Notes under the pieces: generated by a model
What the model saw: only the letters and a program-made list of their open reading frames with translations
What the model was told of the DNA's origin: nothing
Databases searched by the model: none
Shown: in pieces, positions 1 to 4,863 of the stretch
How positions within the stretch are numbered: the stretch's first letter is position 1
Layout of the letters: each line of letters opens with the position of its first letter
Source of the DNA: Candidatus Profundicultor aquiphilus
Lineage (GTDB): Bacteria; Atribacterota; Atribacteria; Atribacterales; Caldatribacteriaceae
DNA length: 5,013 bases
Direction of reading: 5' to 3'
Assembly: GCA_013314795.1 (NCBI GenBank)
Contig: JABUEZ010000168.1
Span: 1 to 5,013, forward strand
Program-made: the position numbers and the translations under genes

Positions 1-567
1 ACGGGAAGAGGGCGGGAGATTGTGGAGCACGATCTTTCCCCCGAAGAGCGGGAAGAGATGCTTAATATTCTCTATGATTGCCTGATGGAAAAGAAAATTG
101 CTGTCTTCAGTACCAGCCCCCAGTTTGGGCGAAAATGTCTGGAGAACGATGCTCAGGGAGTGGTGATTACCGGGCATTATTCTGTTTCGGAAGGGGCTCT
201 TGCTCGGGTAGCGGCGGAGTATGTGGGAGGATGTGGCGCAGCTCGAGCGTACTGTGCGATTCAGCCCGATGGCACAGTGACTCCCTGTGTGTTCATGCCG
301 ATTCCCGTTGGTTCTCTCAGGGAGGAAACCTTCGAAGCGATCTGGAACGAGTCTTTGGTCATGCAGGAACTGCGCGATCGAGAACGATACAAACCCCATT
401 GTGGAGTTTGTGAGTACCGTTCAGTGTGTGGAGGATGTCGGGCCAGAGCCTATGCCTACTTTTCCGACTATCTCGGCCCTGATCCAGGATGCAAATGGAA
501 TCGGAAACCCTGGGACATCTATCGAGAGAAAAGTGACCGATTTCGTCCCACCGGAATCGCCGTTTGA
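1..567 (+). CDS. Radical SAM/SPASM domain protein, C-terminal part (5' end cut by window)
   Basis: The frame is open from base 1 to the TGA at 565-567, so the gene begins upstream; the GTG at 22 is probably not the real start. Counting residues from that GTG, the C-terminal half is a SPASM-type cluster-binding domain: C71, C78, then Q-P-D-G and C89 in the strand-turn Cx10C pattern, then C127-x2-C130-x5-C136-x2-C139 and C157. The short motifs CVFMPIPVG, CGVCEYRSVCGGCRARA and PDPGC are typical of radical SAM/SPASM enzymes resembling the heme-biosynthesis (AhbD/NirJ-like) and peptide-modifying groups. The SPASM cysteines should hold one or two auxiliary [4Fe-4S] clusters. The radical SAM CxxxCxxC site is not in the fragment and must lie upstream, so the substrate cannot be inferred. 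It is separated from metG by 61 bp and may be a separate transcription unit. Confidence is high for the family and low for the reaction. Confidence 0.88.
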   Translation, partial: TGRGREIVEHDLSPEEREEMLNILYDCLMEKKIAVFSTSPQFGRKCLENDAQGVVITGHYSVSEGALARVAAEYVGGCGAARAYCAIQPDGTVTPCVFMPIPVGSLREETFEAIWNESLVMQELRDRERYKPHCGVCEYRSVCGGCRARAYAYFSDYLGPDPGCKWNRKPWDIYREKSDRFRPTGIAV

Positions 568-569
568 AG

Positions 570-598
570 TTTCCGAAAGAACAAGTTTATGCCATAAT
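570..598 (+). promoter_or_regulatory. Weak candidate sigma70-type promoter upstream of metG
   Basis: In the gap before metG there is a CATAAT at 593-598 (5 of 6 to TATAAT), preceded 17 nt earlier by TTTCCG at 570-575, which matches TTGACA at only 3 of 6 positions. This is the only plausible promoter-like pair in the gap and would give a short leader containing the strong RBS. The -35 match is poor, so this is tentative. Confidence 0.25.
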
Positions 599-615
599 TA
601 GAGAAAGCCGTTGGT

Positions 616-623
616 AAGGAGGT
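616..623 (+). promoter_or_regulatory. Strong Shine-Dalgarno site of metG
   Basis: AAGGAGGT is a full match to the anti-Shine-Dalgarno end of 16S rRNA and ends 5 nt before the ATG at 629. It fixes the metG start. Confidence 0.85.
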
Positions 624-628
624 AAAGG

Positions 629-2149
629 ATGGAGAAGAGTTTTTACATCACCACGCCCATTTATTACGTTAACGATGTGCCCCACATTGGTCATGCGTAT
701 ACCACCTGTGCGGCAGATATTCTGGCCCGGTTTCATCGCCTCTTGGGAGAGCGGGTTCTTTTTTCTACCGGGACAGATGAACATGGACAGAAGATCGAAA
801 AGGCTGCCCAGGAAGCAGGGTTATCGCCCCAGGAGCTTGTCGATAAAGTGGTTGTCCGTTTCCAGGAGCTCTGGAAGACCATGCATATTGAGCACGATGT
901 TTTCATCCGTACCACCTCAGAAGAACACGAGAAGGTGGTGCAGGATTTTTTTCTCCTTCTGCAGAGAAAGGGATACATTTACAAAGGGGAGTATGAGGGG
1001 TGGTACTGTGTTCCCTGTGAAACTTTCTGGCCGGAAAGCCAGCTCGATGAGCGACTGGTCTGTCCAGACTGTGGCCGGCCATTGCAAAAGCTGAAAGAAG
1101 AGAGTTACTTTTTTGCGCTTTCTCGCTTTACTGAACCACTCCTTCGCTATCTTGAAGAACATCCTGACTTCGTCATGCCCGAGAGTCGCTACAATGAAAT
1201 TTACAGTTTCGTCCGGGGAGGTCTCAAAGACCAGAGTATTTCTCGAGCAGGCCTCAAGTGGGGTATACAGGTTCCCGGGGATCCCGATCATACGTTTTAT
1301 GTCTGGTTTGATGCGCTGATAAACTACATCACGGTGGCAGGCTTTGGCCGCGATGAGGCGCAATTTTCCACCTTCTGGCCCTGGGCATATCACCTGGTGG
1401 GGAAAGATATTCTCCGTTTTCATGCTGTCCTCTGGCCGGGGATGCTTTTGGGAGCAGAGTTGCCCCTTCCCCGACGGATTTTTGCTCATGGATGGTGGAC
1501 TGTAGAAGGCGAAAAAATGTCCAAGTCCAAAGGCAACGTGGTTGATCCCTACCGGATGATTGCCCAGTATGGCGTGGATCGTTTCCGCTATTTTTTGATG
1601 CGGGAAGTGAGTTTCGGCCTGGATGGTGATTTTTCGGAAAAAGCGCTGGTAGAAAGATCTAACGCAGACCTCTCGGACAATTTTGGAAACATGGTCCACC
1701 GGACTTTAAACATGGTCTTTAAGTATCGAGATGGAGTTGTGAAGAAGCCCGGTGCTTATGAGGACCTGGAATGGGAAGAGTTGTTGCAGGATGTGAAAGA
1801 AAAATTTTTCCTCTCCATGGAGCGCTTTGCCTTTGCACAGGCTCTTGAAAATGTATGGCGCCTCATCCATTTTGCAAACCGCTACATTGACCAGAAAGCC
1901 CCCTGGAGGATGTTTAAAGAAGGAAATGAAGACCTGGATCAGGTTCTTTATCGTTTGCTCGACTGTAGCCGAATCGTCGCCGTGTTTATTTCTCCCTTCA
2001 TGCCCTCGACAGCCGCAAAGCTGTGGAGTCTTATTGGTATGGGGGAGCAGTTTGAATTTTCCCCAAAAATTGCGGAATTAGAATGGGGCAGAGGTCCGGA
2101 ACATTACCGCGTGAAACATCCTGAGCCCCTCTTTCCGCGCCTTACTTAG
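629..2149 (+). CDS. metG: Methionine--tRNA ligase, catalytic (alpha) subunit
   Basis: Cytoplasmic class Ia aminoacyl-tRNA synthetase that charges tRNA-Met (initiator and elongator) with methionine using ATP. The 506-aa protein shows the N-terminal signature around residues 9-22 ending in the HIGH motif (H19-I-G-H22), the S-T-G-T-D-E-H-G-Q-K segment at 46-55, a four-cysteine zinc knuckle (C127-x2-C130 and C145-x2-C148) in the connective-peptide region, the V-W-F-D-A-L segment near 225-230, the K-M-S-K-S loop at 296-300, and a C-terminal helical anticodon-binding domain containing the A-P-W motif near 424-426. It ends at L-F-P-R-L-T, where fused bacterial MetRS proteins (about 640-680 aa) continue through a linker into an EMAP-II-like tRNA-binding domain. 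That domain is encoded by the next gene, so this is a split enzyme. The ATG start is set by the perfect Shine-Dalgarno site 5 nt upstream. Confidence 0.98.
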   Translation: MEKSFYITTPIYYVNDVPHIGHAYTTCAADILARFHRLLGERVLFSTGTDEHGQKIEKAAQEAGLSPQELVDKVVVRFQELWKTMHIEHDVFIRTTSEEHEKVVQDFFLLLQRKGYIYKGEYEGWYCVPCETFWPESQLDERLVCPDCGRPLQKLKEESYFFALSRFTEPLLRYLEEHPDFVMPESRYNEIYSFVRGGLKDQSISRAGLKWGIQVPGDPDHTFYVWFDALINYITVAGFGRDEAQFSTFWPWAYHLVGKDILRFHAVLWPGMLLGAELPLPRRIFAHGWWTVEGEKMSKSKGNVVDPYRMIAQYGVDRFRYFLMREVSFGLDGDFSEKALVERSNADLSDNFGNMVHRTLNMVFKYRDGVVKKPGAYEDLEWEELLQDVKEKFFLSMERFAFAQALENVWRLIHFANRYIDQKAPWRMFKEGNEDLDQVLYRLLDCSRIVAVFISPFMPSTAAKLWSLIGMGEQFEFSPKIAELEWGRGPEHYRVKHPEPLFPRLT

Positions 2150-2161
2150 AAAGGAGTGATC
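2150..2161 (+). promoter_or_regulatory. Extended Shine-Dalgarno site of the MetRS beta gene
   Basis: AAAGGAGTGATC follows the metG stop directly and precedes the ATG at 2164. It matches the extended complement of the bacterial 16S 3' end (AAAGGAGGTGATC) except for one missing G. A dedicated strong RBS argues that the beta chain is a real separate gene rather than a frameshifted tail of metG. Confidence 0.75.
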
Positions 2162-2163
2162 AT

Positions 2164-2499
2164 ATGAGTTCTTCATTCATTAATCTGGAAGAGTTTCAAA
2201 AGCTTGAGCTTCGGGTCGGCGAAATTGTACAGGTAGAGAGGGTAGAGGGCACAAGAGCCCTTCTGGCCTTGCGGGTAAACCTGGGAGACGAGGAAAGAAC
2301 CCTTGTGGCTGGTCTTGCCCCGTATTATCGACCGGAGGAAATGCTGGGGAAAAAAGTGGTGGTGCTTGCCAATCTTGAACCGGCCACCATCAGGGGCATA
2401 CAGTCGGAAGGGATGCTCCTTGCCGCTGACGATGGAAAAGGAGGGGTGAGTCTTCTCACTGTAGACCGGGACATTGCTCCAGGAAGTAAGATCCGATGA
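2164..2499 (+). CDS. Methionyl-tRNA synthetase beta subunit / stand-alone tRNA-binding (EMAP-II-like OB-fold) protein
   Basis: The 111-aa protein is essentially one tRNA-binding domain. Key landmarks are L-E-L-R-V-G at residues 14-19 (first OB-fold strand), L-V-A-G-L at 47-51, the segment from Y-Y-R-P-E-E through the L-G-K-K-V-V-V-L-A-N-L strand (54-71), and S-E-G-M-L-L-A-A at 81-88. These are hallmarks of the C-terminal dimerisation/tRNA-binding domain of bacterial MetRS and of related proteins (Trbp111, CsaA, Arc1p). Such domains bind the tRNA elbow non-specifically, form dimers and raise the affinity of MetRS for tRNA. The position 14 nt after a MetRS lacking this domain makes MetRS beta the most likely role. 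A free structure-specific tRNA chaperone of the Trbp111 type is the alternative. The stop codon overlaps the start of tatD (ATGA). Confidence 0.93.
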   Translation: MSSSFINLEEFQKLELRVGEIVQVERVEGTRALLALRVNLGDEERTLVAGLAPYYRPEEMLGKKVVVLANLEPATIRGIQSEGMLLAADDGKGGVSLLTVDRDIAPGSKIR

Positions 2500-3320
2500 G
2501 TTTCTGGGTTGATGTCCACGCCCATCTCGATGACGATGCTTTTCGGTTTGATTGCGAAGAGGTTATCGAGCGTGCCGAGGGGATGGGCATTGGAACGATT
2601 ATCAGTGCAGGTGTTTCCATTTCTTCTTCCCGGAGGGTTCTGGAGATTGCCCGGCGTTATCCTTCAGTCTACGCTGCCCTGGGTATTCACCCTCAGGAGG
2701 TGAAGAGCGAAGAAATTGATTTTTCCGAACTCGAGCGCCTCATTGGTTCTCCTAAAGTTGTTGCTGTGGGAGAAGTGGGGCTCGATTATTACTGGGACAG
2801 AACACACGAAAGAGAACAGGAGGAGGTTTTCATCGCCCAGATCGAAATTGCCGAGCGAAACGACCTCCCACTTATTGTCCATTCCCGGGCTGCCGAAAGA
2901 AGGGTGCTGGAGATTTTAGCGGAGCGAGTGCATCATATCCCCGTGGTCTGGCACTGTTTTTCCGGCGATGTTTCCCTCCTGCAGGAAGTCCTCCTTCACG
3001 GCTTTTACCTTTCGGTGAATGGTATTGTGACCTACCCAAAAGCAACAACCCTTCGCCGAAGTCTTGCGGTGGTTCCCCGGGAACGAATTTTTCTTGAAAC
3101 TGATGCTCCTTACCTTTCTCCTCAGGGGAAAAGGGGGAAGCGGAACGAACCGGCCTTCCTCTTTGAGGTAGCGCGTTTTCTTGCGGAGTTCTGGAATATC
3201 GATATTCAGGTTCTCCGGGAACAGCTCTGGCAGAATTTTCAGAAAGTTTTTGGAAAAAGAGTGGATGCGAAAATTGGCAGGCAGGAATTGAGTAAAAGAG
3301 AGAGGGGTTATACAATATAA
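2496..3320 (+). CDS. tatD: TatD family metal-dependent hydrolase (putative DNase)
   Basis: A TIM-barrel amidohydrolase-superfamily protein of 274 aa (family usually about 255-265 aa). Metal-binding and catalytic landmarks are all present: H8-x-H10 in D-V-H-A-H, G-I-H-P at 63-66, E93 in G-E-V-G-L-D-Y, H129 in I-V-H-S-R, H153 in W-H-C-F-S-G and D203 in L-E-T-D-A-P-Y-L. Family members are cytoplasmic Mg-dependent 3'-5' exonucleases/DNases implicated in DNA repair or D-Tyr-tRNA processing; the exact substrate here is unknown. The ATG overlaps the preceding stop in ATGA, with AGGA about 11 nt upstream, implying translational coupling. tatD directly downstream of metG is a widely conserved arrangement. 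About 15 basic or polar residues after G-K-R at 253-255 form a tail longer than usual, and a candidate promoter for the next gene lies within its coding sequence. Confidence 0.95.
   Translation: MSFWVDVHAHLDDDAFRFDCEEVIERAEGMGIGTIISAGVSISSSRRVLEIARRYPSVYAALGIHPQEVKSEEIDFSELERLIGSPKVVAVGEVGLDYYWDRTHEREQEEVFIAQIEIAERNDLPLIVHSRAAERRVLEILAERVHHIPVVWHCFSGDVSLLQEVLLHGFYLSVNGIVTYPKATTLRRSLAVVPRERIFLETDAPYLSPQGKRGKRNEPAFLFEVARFLAEFWNIDIQVLREQLWQNFQKVFGKRVDAKIGRQELSKRERGYTI
3194..3207. repeat. 14-bp perfect palindrome inside tatD
   Basis: GAATATCGATATTC is a perfect inverted repeat with no spacer, about 80 bp upstream of the candidate promoter at 3288-3316. It encodes part of W-N-I-D-I-Q in TatD, so it may simply reflect codon choice. 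It is too symmetrical without a loop to be a terminator. An operator role is speculative. Confidence 0.35.
3288..3316 (+). promoter_or_regulatory. Candidate internal sigma70-type promoter upstream of the DUF151 gene
   Basis: TTGAGT at 3288-3293 (4 of 6 to TTGACA, with TTGA intact) is followed after exactly 17 nt by TACAAT at 3311-3316 (5 of 6 to TATAAT) in an A/T-rich stretch that ends at the tatD stop. Initiation about 7 nt downstream would give a leader of about 24 nt before the ATG at 3348. This is the best promoter-like pair I noticed in the window. It could let the DUF151-to-rsmA block be expressed apart from metG-tatD. Confidence 0.45.
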
Positions 3321-3347
3321 GTCAGGAAAAGAGGGATTGGAATACCG

Positions 3348-3839
3348 ATGATGAAGATGAAGGTTCAGGGATTGATGTTTGACCAGAAAAACGCCATGGC
3401 GGTGGTTGTTCTGGTCGATGAAGAGGAAAAAAGGAGCCTTCCCATCTGGATTGGGATTTTTGAGGCTCAGGCAATTTTACTTGGCCTGCAGGGGGTACAA
3501 ACACCTCGGCCACTGACGCATGATCTTCTGGCTTCGGTGATCCGCAACATGGGGGGAGAGCTGGATCGGGTGGTGATCACCCAGGTTGTGGATAATACTT
3601 TCTACGCCCTTTTGTATCTCAAAGTTGGAGATAAAGAAATCACCATCGATGCTCGCCCGAGTGACGGTATTGCGCTGTCTTTACGCATGGGGGCTCCAGT
3701 TTACATTTCTGAGGAAGTGCGCAGTTCCACCACGGTTGCCATGGGCGAAATTGATGACAAAGAAATCGAAGAATTTGGCCAGTTTCTGGAAAAACTCAAG
3801 CCAGACGATTTGAAGAAGTACCTGGGGTATGAAAAGTAA
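3348..3839 (+). CDS. Bifunctional nuclease family protein (DUF151)
   Basis: The 163-aa protein matches the DUF151 / bifunctional nuclease domain: L-P-I-W-I-G at 31-36, E39-A-Q-A followed by R-P-L-T-H-D-L-L at 54-61, and the family signature D-A-R-P-S-D-G-I-A-L at 101-110. A short acidic C-terminal helix follows (E-F-x-x-F-L-x-x-L-K-P-D-D-L near 142-155). Plant members are reported to have RNase and DNase activity; bacterial members are widespread, probably cytoplasmic and of uncertain function. No C-terminal UVR motif, which some members carry, is present. The start is ambiguous among ATG codons at 3348, 3351 and 3357. The purine-rich GAGGG at 3331-3335 is 12 nt before the first ATG, so I kept the first. 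The last 11 nt overlap the next gene. Confidence 0.93.
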   Translation: MMKMKVQGLMFDQKNAMAVVVLVDEEEKRSLPIWIGIFEAQAILLGLQGVQTPRPLTHDLLASVIRNMGGELDRVVITQVVDNTFYALLYLKVGDKEITIDARPSDGIALSLRMGAPVYISEEVRSSTTVAMGEIDDKEIEEFGQFLEKLKPDDLKKYLGYEK

Positions 3840-4317
3840 CATTTACATTGGTGTTATCGGCCAGAGCGTCTACGAAGAGCGGATATGTCGGCTTGCTTAT
3901 GAAGCTGGTCGAGAAATTGCTCGGCGGGGAGCGATTCTTGTCTGCGGAGGTCTTGGAGGAGTCATGGAAGCGGCCTGCCGGGGTGCAAAGGAGGAGGGTG
4001 GGTTGACCATCGGAATTCTTCCAGGTTCTTCTGGCGAAGACGCTAACCCCTTTGTTGACATTGCCATTGCTACCGGTCTTGGAGAAGCCAGAAACCTTAT
4101 TATCGTCAACACGGCTTCAGCGCTCATCGCCTGTGGAGGACAGGCGGGGACCTTAAGCGAAATTGCTTTTGCCTTGCGGGCGGGAAAGATCCTGGCAGGC
4201 CTTGAAACCTGGAAAGTATGTGACCACCGAGGACGAGAAGATTTTTTTCCTCATTTTGAAAGGCCAGACCAGGCAGTAGAGTTTATCTTCAAAAATTTGT
4301 CGGGAAGAGGACAATGA
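3829..4317 (+). CDS. TIGR00725 family (LOG/lysine decarboxylase-like Rossmann) protein
   Basis: The 162-aa single-domain protein begins with I-G-V-I-G-Q-S at 7-13 (first Rossmann strand and phosphate loop). It continues with V-C-G-G-L-G-G-V-M-E-A-A at 38-49, G-I-L-P-G at 62-66, an A-x-G-L-G-E-A-R-N segment at 81-89 and C-G-G-Q-A-G-T-L-S-E at 102-111. This layout belongs to the SLOG/MoCo-carrier-like superfamily that includes the cytokinin-activating LOG phosphoribohydrolases. Compared with the LOG motif P-G-G-x-G-T-x-x-E, the leading Pro is Cys and there is an A before G-T, as expected for the TIGR00725 branch, whose substrate is not established; it likely binds a nucleotide or its derivative. 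The ATG lies inside the end of the DUF151 gene (11-nt overlap, different frame), so the two are probably coupled. Confidence 0.9.
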   Translation: MKSNIYIGVIGQSVYEERICRLAYEAGREIARRGAILVCGGLGGVMEAACRGAKEEGGLTIGILPGSSGEDANPFVDIAIATGLGEARNLIIVNTASALIACGGQAGTLSEIAFALRAGKILAGLETWKVCDHRGREDFFPHFERPDQAVEFIFKNLSGRGQ

Positions 4318-4655
4318 ACAATCTTCAAGAAGGACAGATACGGATTCGTGTCTCGACACTGCTTGAAGTGGTTGGGAAAGCAGTCCTGGAAGTGGAGGGA
4401 GTAAAGAGCAACTTCGAGCACCTTTTACGGCAGACAAAAGTCTTCATCAACGGGGAAGGCCAGTCAGTTCACGAGAAGATTCCTTTGGAGGGGAAAGGAA
4501 TTACTGTAACTATAGCTTTGAAGCTTGCCGAAAGTTCTTCTTTTATTGCCGTTGCTCGGGAAGTACAGAAAAGGGTATGGGAGACAGTACGGCGGGAGTT
4601 GGGATTATCTCTTGATAAGGTGAATATCGAGGTGAATGAAATAGAGTGGTTTTAA
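4314..4655 (+). CDS. Asp23/Gls24 family protein (DUF322)
   Basis: The 113-aa protein has the Asp23/Gls24 layout: I-R-I-R-V-S-T-L-L-E-V-V near 9-20, then a V-E-G-V segment at 27-30, a central strand I-T-V-T-I-A-L-K-L at 63-71, a helix containing V-A-R-E-V-Q-K-R-V-W-E-T-V (80-92) and a closing strand V-N-I-E-V at 103-107. Gram-positive members are envelope- or alkaline-shock-associated proteins, and a related member lies upstream of nusB in many Firmicutes. No signal peptide or transmembrane segment is visible, so it should be cytoplasmic or peripherally attached. The ATG overlaps the previous stop (ATGA) and is preceded by GGAAGAGG three nt upstream, consistent with coupling. Its role in this cluster is unknown. 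The family call rests on fold-like pattern similarity and is moderately strong. Confidence 0.8.
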   Translation: MNNLQEGQIRIRVSTLLEVVGKAVLEVEGVKSNFEHLLRQTKVFINGEGQSVHEKIPLEGKGITVTIALKLAESSSFIAVAREVQKRVWETVRRELGLSLDKVNIEVNEIEWF

Positions 4656-4663
4656 AGGGGGAG
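4656..4663 (+). promoter_or_regulatory. Shine-Dalgarno site favouring the TTG start of the small cysteine-rich gene
   Basis: AGGGGGAG begins immediately after the Asp23 gene stop and ends 5 nt before the TTG at 4669. The alternative in-frame GTG at 4663 overlaps this site and would be too close, so the TTG is the better start. Confidence 0.6.
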
Positions 4664-4668
4664 TGGGT

Positions 4669-4836
4669 TTGTACAATCCTGAAGGTCTCTGCCAGGTATG
4701 TCGCCATTGTGATCCAGAGCTAAAAAAGAAAGGGATTTATCGGTGCCTTCTGGGAGAACAGAAGGAAAGAAAAGAACCGGTTGATCGGTGCGATTATTTC
4801 TTCCCGGATCACCTTGGCGAGACTAAAGAAAATTAA
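4669..4836 (+). CDS. Small cysteine-rich protein of unknown function (55 aa)
   Basis: I do not recognise this gene. Starting at TTG 4669 it encodes 55 residues ending at the TAA 4834-4836. Five cysteines are arranged C8-x2-C11-x2-C14, then C26 and C41, with H13 and H46 nearby; the context motifs are C-R-H-C-D-P-E, Y-R-C-L-L-G-E and V-D-R-C-D-Y-F. The spacing suggests a small zinc- or Fe-S-binding protein, although the sequence does not show which metal, if any. The middle (28-40) is rich in Lys, Arg and Glu. No signal peptide or membrane segment is visible. Support for it being real: a good RBS, tight spacing (13 nt) after the Asp23 gene, same strand as the cluster, and a non-random Cys pattern. 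A GTG at 4663 would add two residues. It shares its reading frame with rsmA downstream, separated by one stop. Confidence 0.65.
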   Translation: MYNPEGLCQVCRHCDPELKKKGIYRCLLGEQKERKEPVDRCDYFFPDHLGETKEN

Positions 4837-4863
4837 GATTGGTTGAATTTGAACCCGTTTTGT

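Noticed and set aside
22..24. GTG at 22 as true start of the first gene
   Set aside because: The frame is open through base 1 and the protein lacks the radical SAM core that must precede a SPASM domain, so the gene is cut by the window edge.
552..575. CGGAA...TTCCG inverted repeat as terminator of the SPASM gene
   Set aside because: Only 5 bp of stem with a 14-nt loop and no following T-run.
917..1699. Long (260-codon) open frame on the - strand
   Set aside because: It lies fully antisense to the unmistakable metG gene, its translation has no recognisable domain and it lacks a convincing RBS; it is a by-product of metG codon use.
2147..2166. Possible frameshift or sequencing error splitting a fused metG
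   Set aside because: The 14-nt gap holds a near-perfect extended Shine-Dalgarno site and an ATG at ideal spacing, and the catalytic chain ends at a natural boundary, so two genes are the better reading.
2872..3315. 147-codon open frame on the - strand
   Set aside because: Antisense to the conserved C-terminal half of tatD; the translation is low-complexity, rich in Pro, Arg and Ser, with no family features.
3572..3581. GGTGATCACC palindrome
   Set aside because: Only 10 bp, in the middle of the DUF151 coding sequence, expected by chance and not near a gene start.
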